A stretch of 64,000 bases of DNA from Alphaproteobacteria bacterium (GCA_041396705.1 JAWKYB010000002.1:124001-188000); one strand, 5' to 3'. Positions 9,438-18,928 are shown, counted from the first letter of the stretch. Numbers and translations: made by a program. The notes: generated by a model from the letters alone, not told the origin.

Positions 9438-12167
9438 TTGAAGCAGGAAGTCAGGTCGCCCTTGCCCCGGCGCGCCACGGTCGCACGGTGCGTTCTTGCC
9501 GCGGCCTTCGTCGCCGCATCGGCCGCGCCGCTGGCCGCTGCGACACCGTCGGAGGACTGCGACCGGCTGGCCGCCGCGCCCGACCCGGCTGCGGGCGTGG
9601 CCGGGATCGCCCTCGAGGCCATCGACGCCGAAGCCGCGATCGCGGCCTGCGCCCAGGCGCTGCGCGACCATCCGGATTCGTCGCGGCTGGCCTTCCAGTA
9701 CGGGCGCGCGCTGCAGCGCGACGGCCAGGCCGACGCGGCGGCGCAGCTCTATGCCTGGGCCGCCACCGACGGACTTGCCGACGCCCAATATGCGCTGGGC
9801 GTCATGCTGCAGACCGGCGACGGCGTCGCCGCAGACCCGGTCGCGGCCGCGCGCTGGCTGACGGCGGCCGCCGACCAGGGCTTTGCCCCTGCGGCCGAGG
9901 CGCTTGCCAGCCCGCCGCCTCCGGTGGCGACTGCCGCCGCGGATGCAGCCGATCCCGGCCTGGTCGCGCTGGCCGACGACCTCGACGGCCTGGCCGGTGC
10001 GCTCGATGCATTCGTCCGCGACGCGCCGCGGAGCCGCTTCGATCCGCTGGCAACGGTGCAGGCCGCCGGCCTCTCGGTCGACGCACTGACCGACTGGACC
10101 CGGCAGAACATCGTGCTGGTGCCCTATCGCGGCAGCCTGCGGGGCGCCCGCGGCACGCTGATGGACCGCCACGGCAACAGCCTCGACCGGGCGCTGCTGC
10201 TCGCCACGATGCTGGCGGACGCCGGCTACGAGGTGCGGCTGGCCCGCGCCGCCCTCTCGGCCGATGCCGCCGCGGCGCTGCGCGACGCTCCGGCGACGGC
10301 GGTCGCCGATGCCGCCGATCCGGCCGGCCGGGCGATCCTGGCCACCCAGATGACCGATGCGTCGGCAGACTTCGCGCAGGCGCTGGCCGCCGACGTGGCG
10401 GCGGCGCAGGAGCGCGCGCGCGCCGATGCCGCGACCATCGACAGCCGCAGCGCCCGCCTGGCCGATGCGGTGCTCGCCGCGCTTGGCGACGTGTCCGCCG
10501 GTGCCGATGCCGGCGCGGATGCCGAGGCCGTCGCCGCCTTGCAGGATCACTGGTGGGTGCAGGTCCGCGACGGCGACGGCTGGGTCGATGCCGATCCCTC
10601 CGCGCCGACCGTGGTCGCGCCGCCGCCGCACGAGACGATGGCGCCGGAGGCACTGCCCGACGAACTGCGCCATGCCGTCGCCCTGCGGCTGGTCGTCGAG
10701 ATCTGGCAGGACGGGCAGCTGCACGAGGAGACCATTCTCGACCATCGCCTGGTCCCCGGCCTGCTCGACGGGCAGGCAATAACGCTGCGCCAGGCGCCCC
10801 TGGGCACCCCCCCGGCCCAGCGGCTGCTCGAGCAGCCCGACCCCGTCGCCGCGGTGCTGCAGGCCGCGGCCGACGCCTGGGTCTGGCAGCCGGAGCTGCG
10901 CATCGGCGACGAGCTGGTGACGGACCGGCTGTTCACCATGCGCGGCGAGGTGCTGCCCGCCGACCGCGCGACCATGCAGGCGCTCGGCATCGAGCCGACC
11001 ATGTTCGGCGACTTCGAGCAGCGGGTCGGCGGCCTGTTCGACGACGATGCACCGGAGCCGCAGGCCGCGCCGGACGAAGCCAACGCGCCGGTCCGCATCA
11101 CCGCCGAGTGGCTGGAGATCGCGGTGGAGCGGCCGGGGGCCGCCGCCGCGGTGCAGCGCCGCACCGTGTTCGACCTGCTCGGCCCGGACGCGCGCGCCAG
11201 CGGCGCCGCGCCCGACCTGTCCGCGGCCCAGCGCATGCGGCGCGCGCTGGGGCTGATGCGCGAGGTCGACGTCATGGTGCTCGGGGCGGCGCCGGCGCCC
11301 AGCGCGCTGCGGCACGACCTCGCCCGCGACAGCGCGGGGTTGCTGCGGGCCGTGGCTCCGCTGCTGCGGGAGTCTGACCCGACGGCGGCCGGGGCGGCGA
11401 CCGACCTGCCGCGCATCCAGTTGCCGATGCTGCGCTTCGCCCTCAACCGGTTTGCGCCGTCTGGCGCCACACCCGATCTCTATCTCGACCGACCCAATGT
11501 CGTGCTCACCTGGCAGGGAATCGCCGGGACCGGCGCGGCCGACCTGACCGCGAGCCTGCTGTTCGACATCGTCGCCAACGACGTGGCGGTGTCCGGCGCG
11601 GACGCCTTTGCCAGCCGGGTCGCGCAGGGCGTGCGCGACACCGTGGTCGAGGACACGCTGGCCGGCGACGGCGCCATCGGCAATGCGGCGGCGCTGCACG
11701 AGGCCGACCTGGCCGCCGGCCGCGGCTGGCAGCGGCTCATTTCGCCCGATCCGGCCGCGCTGGCGGCCTTCGATCTGCCGCCGGAGGCAACGGCCGCGAT
11801 CGCACGCGACCTGGCCGACGGTGCCGTCGTCCTGCTGCCGCCCGGCGCGACCGCGGGCCCGGCCGGGCCGCTGGCGGCCTGGTGGCGCGTCGACCCGGCC
11901 ACCGGCACGACCCTGGGCATGAACCCGGCCGGCGGTGCGGTGATGACCGAAGAGGCCTTTCTGGTCTGGTTCCAGGGCATCCAGGTCGGCGGCTGCTTCG
12001 CACTGATGGCGCTGACGATCGCCGCCGGCATGCCCGGTGCCTATGCCGGCGCCGCCATCTGCGTGGCCGGCGGCATTACCGGCGCGGTCGCGGGTGGCAT
12101 CGGTGGCTTCGTCCTGTCCGGTGCGAGTTCGCTGATCGGCGGCGTCGTCGCGGTGATTGCCGGCTGA
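9438..12167 (+). CDS. Exported Sel1-repeat/transglutaminase-like protein, paralog 3 (intact)
   Basis: This third paralog is the only one with an uninterrupted frame (909 residues from TTG 9438; TTG 9462 is an alternative, with AGGAAG upstream). It begins with a signal peptide (to about residue 35, PLAAA-TPS), then DCDRLAAAPD and two Sel1/TPR-like repeats at ~85-150 (FQYGRALQRDGQ, AQYALGVMLQTGDG). The transglutaminase-like core spans ~220-390: Ser248 in GNSLDRALLLA at the Cys position, His371 in DHWWVQV and Asp386 in DADPS, so two of the three triad positions are conserved. A long beta-rich region follows, with motifs shared by all three copies (VFDLLGP, YLDRPNV, VRDTV). The last ~70 residues are Gly/Ala-rich hydrophobic helices. 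No close characterised homolog is recognised. Confidence 0.85.
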   Translation: MKQEVRSPLPRRATVARCVLAAAFVAASAAPLAAATPSEDCDRLAAAPDPAAGVAGIALEAIDAEAAIAACAQALRDHPDSSRLAFQYGRALQRDGQADAAAQLYAWAATDGLADAQYALGVMLQTGDGVAADPVAAARWLTAAADQGFAPAAEALASPPPPVATAAADAADPGLVALADDLDGLAGALDAFVRDAPRSRFDPLATVQAAGLSVDALTDWTRQNIVLVPYRGSLRGARGTLMDRHGNSLDRALLLATMLADAGYEVRLARAALSADAAAALRDAPATAVADAADPAGRAILATQMTDASADFAQALAADVAAAQERARADAATIDSRSARLADAVLAALGDVSAGADAGADAEAVAALQDHWWVQVRDGDGWVDADPSAPTVVAPPPHETMAPEALPDELRHAVALRLVVEIWQDGQLHEETILDHRLVPGLLDGQAITLRQAPLGTPPAQRLLEQPDPVAAVLQAAADAWVWQPELRIGDELVTDRLFTMRGEVLPADRATMQALGIEPTMFGDFEQRVGGLFDDDAPEPQAAPDEANAPVRITAEWLEIAVERPGAAAAVQRRTVFDLLGPDARASGAAPDLSAAQRMRRALGLMREVDVMVLGAAPAPSALRHDLARDSAGLLRAVAPLLRESDPTAAGAATDLPRIQLPMLRFALNRFAPSGATPDLYLDRPNVVLTWQGIAGTGAADLTASLLFDIVANDVAVSGADAFASRVAQGVRDTVVEDTLAGDGAIGNAAALHEADLAAGRGWQRLISPDPAALAAFDLPPEATAAIARDLADGAVVLLPPGATAGPAGPLAAWWRVDPATGTTLGMNPAGGAVMTEEAFLVWFQGIQVGGCFALMALTIAAGMPGAYAGAAICVAGGITGAVAGGIGGFVLSGASSLIGGVVAVIAG

Positions 12168-12227
12168 ACCGGCGGTCGACCACAGGGGCGGCCGCAGCGG
12201 CGCGCGCAGGCAGTGAGGGCGGACGGA

Positions 12228-15200
12228 ATGCGGTGCAGGCGGGGGATCTGGTTGTTGCTGGCCGGGCTCGTGGTCCTGGCGGCGGATCGGGCGACGGCCG
12301 CCTGCATCGCCGAGGTCGAGCCCAACGACGCCATGGCCGACGCCCAGGCCGTCGCCGAAGCGTTCTGCGTGGCCGGTTCGGTCGACGGACCGGACCAGGA
12401 CACCCTGCTGTGGCAGGTCGACGAGGCAGCCACCTGGCAGCTGTCGCTGCAGGGCCTGCCCGGCCAGCAGGCCCACCTGCAGCTGTTCGCCCTGTTCTTC
12501 GCCGACGACGGCACCACCGCGATCCAGGCCGAGACGCTGGCGGACATCGCCGCCGACGGCGCGGCGGAGACGCCGCCAGCGGTGCTGCTGCCCGGGCGCT
12601 ACGGCGTCCTCGTATCCAGCGACACCGGCGCCCTGTTCTACCGGCTCAACGCCGTGGCGACGCCGGCGCCGCTGCCGCAGCCGGAGCCGCCGGGCGCGCA
12701 GGCCGGCGCCTTCGCGCTGACCGCCGCGGCAACCGCCCAGGTCGAGGTGCCGTGGACGCTCGATGCGGACGCCGCCGCCATGCGCTGGTCCTTGACGGCG
12801 ACCGGCCCGCTCGGCGTGCCGCTGTTCGTCCAGCTGCGCGACGCAGACGGCCTGGTCCTGGTCAACGCGGTCGCGGCGGATGCCGCCGGCACGGTGCGCA
12901 TCGCCGACCTCGGCCTCGCCGCCGGCGACTACACCATCGTCGCGCTCGGCGCGCCGGAGGGCTCGGCCCTGGCCATCGCCGCCGCGGCCGAGGGCGCCCG
13001 CGCGCCGGACCGCGAGGAGGAACCCAACGACGACGCCGACCGCGCCTTCCCGGTCGCGGCCGGCGTGGCGCTGGCCGGCCGGCTGATCGGCTCGATCGCG
13101 GCCGAGGACAGCGACTGCTTCGCCATCGCGGTCGACGCCGCCGGGGCCGGCCGGCGCTACGACATCGCGGCGCGCGCGCCGGACGGTGCCGGCCTGACCC
13201 TCGCCTTCGTCGGCGCCGACGGCATGCCGGCGCAGCAGCGCCGCGGCGACGGCGCCGTGCGCATCGCCGACGCCACGCTGGCCGAGGGGCGCCATGTCGT
13301 CTGCCTGTCCGGCAGCCTGCCGGTCGATGCCGGCTACGTGCTGACCGTCGCCGACCGCGGGGCCCCGGTGGCCGGCGCCGAGATCGAGCCGAACGACGAC
13401 GCCGCCAATGCCGGCCGCCTCGCCGACGACGGCGCAGCATTCGGCACGCTGGACGGCGACGACGTCGACGCGTTCCGCTTCGCGGTCGACGGCGCGGCGC
13501 AGCTGTGGCTGGTCCAGGCGGCCGGCGAAGGGCTGCAGCGGCTGACGCTCTACGATTCCACCGCCACGCCGGTGGCGGAAGCGTCCGATCCGGACGGCAC
13601 GGCCCTGCTGCGCATCGCCGACCTGCCGCTGGCGGCAGGCGACTATGTCGTCGAGGTCGCCGGCCGCGACGGCCGCTATCTGCTGCGGGCGACCGCGACC
13701 GGACCGGCCAACCGCACCACCGACCCCGACGCGGTGCCGGAGCAGGAGCCGAACGGGTCGGCGGTCGATGGCATGGCGCTGGCCGGGGGTCGCGCCGTCG
13801 AGGGCCGGCTCGCCGACGCCGCCGACATCGACGTCTACCGGCTGTCGCTGGCCAACGACACCCATGTGCGGCTGGCCATCGACCTGCCCGGCGCGGTCGG
13901 GCTGCAGGCGACGCTGAGCTGGGGCGAGACCGGCTTCGACCTCGGCAGCCTGGGCGCCTCCGCCACGGCGGACGAGACCCGCACGGTCTCCTGGGACGGC
14001 CTGCTGCCGGCCGGCGAAATCTATCTTGCGCTCAGCTCCTACGACGCGGCGGCGACGCCATATCGGCTGACCGCGGAGCAGGCCTCCTATTTCGCGTTGC
14101 CGGCAGACCTGGAGCCGAACGACCGCTGGTGGCAGGCCGCGCCGTTGCCGGCCGACGGCCGCATCGCCGGCACCCTCGGCGCGCAGGAGGGCGACTGGTA
14201 CCGCCTGCCGCCGCTGGCCGCGGCGACCACGCTGTCGCTGACGCCCGATGCGCCGGGCGGCGCACTCGACCGCGCCTTCGTCCGCGTGGCGCAGGCGATC
14301 GACCTGCCCGGCAGCTGGCCGCCCGACGACGTGACGACCCTGGTCGCGCTGACCTTCGACGGCACCGCCTGGACCGCCGAGCTGCCCGCCGCCGACCGGC
14401 TGTTCCTGGCCATCGAGGCGGCGGAGGGGCCCTATGCCGGAACGGTGGCGCTGGCCGGCACCGCCGCGGCGGCAACGCCGCCCGACGTGCTGCGGGCCGA
14501 ACTGACGCTGGACAGCGCCACCGTCGCCGCCTTCGTGCCGCAGGCGCAGTCCGTCGCCGGCTCCCTGCGCCTGGCCAACGCCGGCGGCAGCCCGCTGGAC
14601 GTCACGCTGCACGCCCATCTCGGCGACAGCCAGTGGCGGCTGGCGCTGCCGCCCGGTCCGGTGGCGCTGGCGGCCGGCGCCGACGTCGCGCTGCCCGTCG
14701 CGCTGACCGTGGCGCCGCTCGCCGCCGACAACGGGCCGGTGCAGGTGGAAATCGCGGCCAGCGCCGACGGCACCGCCCCGGCGGTGGCCGGGGCGTCGAT
14801 CGCGCCGGCCGTCGGCGCCGTCGTCGTCGGTCCGCAGCGCGCCTGGCGGCTGCCGGACCCGCTGCTCGGCGGCGTCGATGTCGCCTGGGCGGCGCTCGGC
14901 GCCGTCACCGTCGACGGCCGGCCGGAAATGACCGACGGCTTCGTCAACGCGATCGGCACCGCGCAGATCGCCGGCTACGAGCTGGCCACGGTCCAGCCGA
15001 CGGTCGACCTGGCCGGCGACGCGCCGGTGGACCTGATAGGCTTCGCCCTGGACCCCGGCAGCCTGCCGGTCGAGGACCGGCTGCGCGACTTCGCCATCGA
15101 AACCTCGCTGGACGGCGCGGCCTACACACAGGCGCTGCGCGGCACGCTGTCGCCGCGGCCGGGCTTGCAGGGCTTCGTGCTGCCGGCGCCGGTGGCCGCC

Positions 15201-17492
15201 CGCTTCGTCAGGCTGGTGCCGCTCAGCAACCAGGCACGCGGCTCCTATGTCACCCTGGCCGAGCTGCAGGCCATCGCCGCGCCCGACGCGTTGCCGTCCG
15301 ACCTGGTCGGCGATGGCGGGCCCGACATTGCCCGGCCGGACCTGGGCGGCCACGTGGTCTGGCGGCTGCCGCAGGCCGACGACGGCGTCGACATCGCCGC
15401 CGATGCACCGGCGGATGCGGCCGCGGCGGAATGGGTGATCGGCTTCGCCCACGGCCGCGCCGCGCGGATTGCCGGCTTCGCCTGGCAGGACGACCCGGCG
15501 GCGCCGGCCGAGACGCTGGCCGGTGCCGTCGCCCTTGCCGCCTCGGCGGATTCGGCGACCGGGCCCTGGCAGGACATCGGCCGCTGGCCGCTGCCCGCCG
15601 CCGGACCGCTGCGGTTCGACGCGCCGGTCTGGGCCCGCTATCTCCGCGTCACCGCCTTTGCCGCCGCTGGCGCCACCCGCATGGCGTATCCGCAGCATGT
15701 CGCGGTCACCGAGGCGCCGGTCGGCGACGACTACCGCTCGATCCTCGGCAGCTGGGGCGACGACGGGGCCGCGGCCGCGTTCGAGTGGACTCATCCGGAG
15801 GCGATTGCGACCGGGCCGCTGCCGCCGGCGGCCGGACCGGGCCCACGCCCGCTGCCGTTCAACGAGACGCGGACCGGGCTGCTCGCCGGCGCCGATGCCC
15901 GCGACAGCTTCGTCGTCGACGTGCCCGACGGCATGGACCGACTGGCGCTGACCGTCGACGAGCCGTCGGGCGGCCGCGTCGGCATCGCGATGACCGCGGC
16001 CGACGGCAGCGCGGCAGCGCTGGAGCGCACCGAGGCCACGGCGCAGCACACCCGCTACGTCGCGCCGGTCGCACCCGGCGCCTACACGGTGACGCTGTTC
16101 CAGCCGCCGGCCGCGGTCGCCGTGCTGTGGGACACCAGCGGCAGCGTGCAGCAGCTGCAGCCGGTGATGCGGGCGGCGCTGGCCGACCTGATCAACCGGC
16201 TCGACCCGGCGCGCACCGCGCTGAACCTGTTCCCGTTCCGTGGCGAGGTGGCACCGCTGCTCGGCGACTTCACCGCCGACCGGCGGGCGCTGAACCGCGC
16301 GCTCGCCGCCTATGACTGGCTCGACAGCTCCAGCGACGTCGAGCTGGTGATGTCCGCCGCCACCGAGGCGCTGTTCCAGGCCGACGGCCGCCGCGCCGTC
16401 GTGCTGCTGACCGACGGCGAGAGCGAGCCGAGCCCGCTGGCCAGCGAGCTGTGGCAGCGGCTGGCGGCGCAGCGGCCCGCCGTCTACGGCCTGCTGATGC
16501 CGTCGATCGTGCCGGGTGAAGACCGCTGGCGGCCGGCCGGGCTGCTGCGCGACTGGACGCTCGCCACCGGTGGGTTCGACCTGGCCGTCGCCGCCTCGAT
16601 CGGCGACTACCAGACGGCGTGGCGGCGCCTCGCCGCCGTGCTGGAGGCGCCGATGGCCTATGGCCTGACCGCCGGCATCCCGCCGGAACCGGGACCGGCC
16701 GAGACGGGGCGCGGCAGCATTGCGGTGGTCGCCGGCGACGACGGCACCGCGCTGTCGGCAGCGAGCTACGGAGCGGTGGAGGTGCTGCTCGACGTCTCCG
16801 GCAGCATGCTGCAGCGCACGCCGGACGGCCGGCGCATCGCTGTGGCCCAGGCCACCCTCGCCCGGCTGGCCGGCGAGATCGTGCCCGCCGGCGCGCCGTT
16901 CGCGCTGCGGCTGTTCGGTCAGGGCGCGGAGGGTAGCTGCGACACCACGCTGGCGGTGCCGCCCGGCCCGCTCGATCCTGTCGCCGCGCAGGCGGCCATC
17001 GCCGGGCTGCAGCCGGTCGACGGCGCGCGCACGCCGATCGCCCAGGCGCTGGCGCTGGTCGCCGAGGACCTGGCGGCCGCGACGCCGCCGCGGCTGGTGA
17101 TCCTGGTCACCGACGGCGAGGAGACCTGCGACGGCGACCCCGCTGCCGAGATCGCACGCCTGGCCGAGGCCGGGATCGAGACACGCATCAACATCGTCGG
17201 CTTCGCCGTCGACGACGCCGGACTGGCCGACACCTTCCGCGCCTGGGCCGCCGCTTCGGGCGGCGTGTACCTGCAGGCCGAGGATTCCGCCAGCTTCGAC
17301 CGGGCAATCGCCGATGCGATGCGGCCGCTGTGTGCGATCCGCGGCGCGGACGGAGCCGATGTCGCCACCGTCGCCGTCGGCGGCCCACCGGCGGAGGTGC
17401 CTGCCGGCCGTTACGCGGTGACCTGCGGCGAGGCCGAGCCGATTCCGGCCAGCGTAGCCGACGGCGAGGCCGCGACCGTGCGCCTGCCCTGA
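12228..17492 (+). CDS. Large exported multidomain protein: PPC-like repeats, discoidin-like regions and two VWA domains
   Basis: The protein has 1754 residues from ATG 12228 (GAGGGCGG upstream; GTG 12213 is an alternative). A signal peptide ends near ATAA-CIA. EPN(D/G) motifs at residues 31, 265, 387, 507 and 629, the last four spaced at about 120 residues, mark pre-peptidase C-terminal-like beta domains. Two regions at ~860-1200 resemble F5/8-type (discoidin) jelly rolls (ARFVRLVPLSN, ARYLRVTAF). Two VWA domains follow with MIDAS motifs: DTSGS at 1302 with LLTDGE, and DVSGSM at 1522 with LVTDGEE. The C-terminus is a short beta-rich tail. The architecture suggests an extracytoplasmic, metal-dependent protein-binding scaffold. 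It sits 60 bases after paralog 3, so it is probably their partner. Confidence 0.85.
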   Translation: MRCRRGIWLLLAGLVVLAADRATAACIAEVEPNDAMADAQAVAEAFCVAGSVDGPDQDTLLWQVDEAATWQLSLQGLPGQQAHLQLFALFFADDGTTAIQAETLADIAADGAAETPPAVLLPGRYGVLVSSDTGALFYRLNAVATPAPLPQPEPPGAQAGAFALTAAATAQVEVPWTLDADAAAMRWSLTATGPLGVPLFVQLRDADGLVLVNAVAADAAGTVRIADLGLAAGDYTIVALGAPEGSALAIAAAAEGARAPDREEEPNDDADRAFPVAAGVALAGRLIGSIAAEDSDCFAIAVDAAGAGRRYDIAARAPDGAGLTLAFVGADGMPAQQRRGDGAVRIADATLAEGRHVVCLSGSLPVDAGYVLTVADRGAPVAGAEIEPNDDAANAGRLADDGAAFGTLDGDDVDAFRFAVDGAAQLWLVQAAGEGLQRLTLYDSTATPVAEASDPDGTALLRIADLPLAAGDYVVEVAGRDGRYLLRATATGPANRTTDPDAVPEQEPNGSAVDGMALAGGRAVEGRLADAADIDVYRLSLANDTHVRLAIDLPGAVGLQATLSWGETGFDLGSLGASATADETRTVSWDGLLPAGEIYLALSSYDAAATPYRLTAEQASYFALPADLEPNDRWWQAAPLPADGRIAGTLGAQEGDWYRLPPLAAATTLSLTPDAPGGALDRAFVRVAQAIDLPGSWPPDDVTTLVALTFDGTAWTAELPAADRLFLAIEAAEGPYAGTVALAGTAAAATPPDVLRAELTLDSATVAAFVPQAQSVAGSLRLANAGGSPLDVTLHAHLGDSQWRLALPPGPVALAAGADVALPVALTVAPLAADNGPVQVEIAASADGTAPAVAGASIAPAVGAVVVGPQRAWRLPDPLLGGVDVAWAALGAVTVDGRPEMTDGFVNAIGTAQIAGYELATVQPTVDLAGDAPVDLIGFALDPGSLPVEDRLRDFAIETSLDGAAYTQALRGTLSPRPGLQGFVLPAPVAARFVRLVPLSNQARGSYVTLAELQAIAAPDALPSDLVGDGGPDIARPDLGGHVVWRLPQADDGVDIAADAPADAAAAEWVIGFAHGRAARIAGFAWQDDPAAPAETLAGAVALAASADSATGPWQDIGRWPLPAAGPLRFDAPVWARYLRVTAFAAAGATRMAYPQHVAVTEAPVGDDYRSILGSWGDDGAAAAFEWTHPEAIATGPLPPAAGPGPRPLPFNETRTGLLAGADARDSFVVDVPDGMDRLALTVDEPSGGRVGIAMTAADGSAAALERTEATAQHTRYVAPVAPGAYTVTLFQPPAAVAVLWDTSGSVQQLQPVMRAALADLINRLDPARTALNLFPFRGEVAPLLGDFTADRRALNRALAAYDWLDSSSDVELVMSAATEALFQADGRRAVVLLTDGESEPSPLASELWQRLAAQRPAVYGLLMPSIVPGEDRWRPAGLLRDWTLATGGFDLAVAASIGDYQTAWRRLAAVLEAPMAYGLTAGIPPEPGPAETGRGSIAVVAGDDGTALSAASYGAVEVLLDVSGSMLQRTPDGRRIAVAQATLARLAGEIVPAGAPFALRLFGQGAEGSCDTTLAVPPGPLDPVAAQAAIAGLQPVDGARTPIAQALALVAEDLAAATPPRLVILVTDGEETCDGDPAAEIARLAEAGIETRINIVGFAVDDAGLADTFRAWAAASGGVYLQAEDSASFDRAIADAMRPLCAIRGADGADVATVAVGGPPAEVPAGRYAVTCGEAEPIPASVADGEAATVRLP

Positions 17493-17502
17493 GCGGGCTG
17501 CA

Positions 17503-17919
17503 CTACAGCGTCTTGTACATCACCGTGGTGGCGTCCAGCCGCTCGGCGAACGGGTCGCGGCAATAGCCGGGGATGGTGCCGGCCACCTGGTAGCCGAGCG
17601 CGGCGTAGAGCGGCTCGGCGGCGTCGCCGGTGCGGGTGTCGAGCACGAGCAGGCTGCGGCCGCGCGCCCGCGCCGCGTCCTCCAGCGCCAGCATCAGGGC
17701 GCGGGCGATGCCGCGGCGGCGCGCGTCGGGATGGACCAGCAGCTTGGAGACCTCGGCGCGGTGGCGGCCGTTGGCCGGGGTGTCGCAGCCGAGCTGGCCT
17801 GAGCCGACGATCCGGCCGCCTTCCTCCGCCACCAGCAGCACGCGGCTGCCGGCCTGCACCGCCGGCAGCACCTTGTCGCGCCAGAACGCCGCCGCTTCCG
17901 CGAGCGGGCACGGCATCAC
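17503..17919 (-). CDS. GNAT-family N-acetyltransferase (N-terminus uncertain)
   Basis: A GNAT fold is clear from motif A (VHPDARRRGIARALM) and the closing LYAALGYQVAGTIPGY segment. From the first available start (GTG 17919) the protein has 138 residues, but the same frame continues upstream with convincing family-like sequence (SLAIRALDAEQTAARLDAL) up to the end of the SMP-30 gene, with no ATG, GTG or TTG in it. The true protein is therefore probably ~30-40 residues longer, and its start is either lost or obscured. The substrate is unknown. It is the last gene of the leftward sugar-acid operon and converges on the VWA gene. Confidence 0.8.
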   Translation of the reverse strand: MMPCPLAEAAAFWRDKVLPAVQAGSRVLLVAEEGGRIVGSGQLGCDTPANGRHRAEVSKLLVHPDARRRGIARALMLALEDAARARGRSLLVLDTRTGDAAEPLYAALGYQVAGTIPGYCRDPFAERLDATTVMYKTL

Positions 17920-18034
17920 GAAGCCGATGCTGGCGCCGGCATGGACGCAGGCGTGCAGCAGGCCGGCCAGCGCGTCCAGCCGCGCGGCCGTCTGCTCGGC
18001 ATCGAGAGCGCGGATGGCGAGCGAGGCGCGTCCC

Positions 18035-18928
18035 CTACCCGGCGAAGCGCGCCTCGGGCACGCCGCGGATGCCGAGGCCGGTGATGCGGAACAGGCTGCC
18101 GCGCAGCGGGCCGTCGCCGGGGAAGCGCGGCAGCGGCGGGCGGGCCATCGAGGTGACGTAGAGCTCGTCCATGTCGGGGCCGCCGAACATCACGCTGGTC
18201 ACCTTCTTCACCGGCATGTCGATGCGGCGGTCGAGCGAGCCGTCGGGCGCATAGCGCAGCAGGTAGCCGGCATAGACCAGCGCGGTCCAGACGCAGCCCT
18301 CGGCGTCGACGGTGGCGCCGTCATAGGCGCCGTACTGGCCGGTCAGTTCGGCGCCGAGGTCCTTCACCCGGGTGAAGCAGCGCTTGTTCGACGGCGTGCC
18401 GCTGGCGGTGTCGTAGTCGTAGACCGAGATCTCGCCCGACCAGGTGTCGGTGAAATAGAAGGTGCGGCCGTCGGGGCTGAAGCACGGGCCGTTCGAGCAG
18501 ATGATGCCGCCCTCCAGCTTGGTCACCGACAGGTCGGGGTCGAGGCGGTACAGCGCGCCGACGCCGTCGTCCTCGTTCATGTCCATCGAGCCGACCAGGA
18601 AGCGGCCCTGGCGGTCGACCTTGCCGTCGTTCAGCCGCGTGCTGGGCAGGTCGGCTTCAGGGTCGGCGATCGGCGTGCAGTCGCCGCTGTCGAAGTCGAG
18701 GGCATGCAGCCCGGTGCGCAGCGAGACGATGGCGCCGCCGCCCTTGCGCAGCGCCATCGAGCCGATCTTCTCCGGCACCTCCCAGGCGCGCACCTCCGAG
18801 CCGTCGGGCGCGCAGCGGAACACCTTGGCGCCGAAGCTGTCGATCCAGTACAGCCGCTGTTCGTCGACGTCCCACAGCGGCCCCTCGCCCAGCTCGGTCT
18901 TCACGTCGACCAGCACTTCGATGTTCAT
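18035..18928 (-). CDS. SMP-30/gluconolactonase-family lactonase
   Basis: This 297-residue six-bladed beta-propeller carries the metal-site signatures of SMP-30: E15 in LGEGPLWD, Asn in LNDGKVDRQGRF, Asn in CSNGPCFSPDG and Asp in GAYDGATVD. The family hydrolyses aldono-lactones (glucono-, gulono- or arabinono-1,4/1,5-lactone) to sugar acids in the cytoplasm. It lies directly after the BKACE and lambda-crystallin-like dehydrogenase genes, suggesting it opens the lactone made by the SDR at 20890 before further oxidation. The ATG start has GGAGGAGAACG upstream. Specificity cannot be read from the sequence. Confidence 0.9.
   Translation of the reverse strand: MNIEVLVDVKTELGEGPLWDVDEQRLYWIDSFGAKVFRCAPDGSEVRAWEVPEKIGSMALRKGGGAIVSLRTGLHALDFDSGDCTPIADPEADLPSTRLNDGKVDRQGRFLVGSMDMNEDDGVGALYRLDPDLSVTKLEGGIICSNGPCFSPDGRTFYFTDTWSGEISVYDYDTASGTPSNKRCFTRVKDLGAELTGQYGAYDGATVDAEGCVWTALVYAGYLLRYAPDGSLDRRIDMPVKKVTSVMFGGPDMDELYVTSMARPPLPRFPGDGPLRGSLFRITGLGIRGVPEARFAG

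Larger units (their letters stand above)
3988..12167 (+). repeat. Tandem triplication of an exported transglutaminase-like gene
   Basis: Three consecutive genes of about 2.7 kb encode proteins that align along their whole length: the DCDRLA motif, PYRGSLRGARG, NSLDRALLLA, DHWWVQV, AWVWQP, VFDLLGP, LAQGVRD and TTLGMN all recur in the same order. Divergence is substantial, so the duplications are not recent. Gaps between copies are 21 and 52 bases and all are on one strand, so they are probably cotranscribed with the VWA gene that follows. Confidence 0.85.

Noticed and set aside
12213..12227. GTG 12213 as the start of the VWA protein
   Set aside because: ATG 12228 has a better-spaced purine-rich ribosome site and gives a more typical signal peptide; the difference is only five residues.
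9282..16049. A very long open antisense frame opposite the paralogs and the VWA gene
   Set aside because: It is a by-product of high GC in the third codon position; its translation is low-complexity Arg/Gly/Gln-rich with no domain, whereas the opposite strand encodes recognisable proteins.
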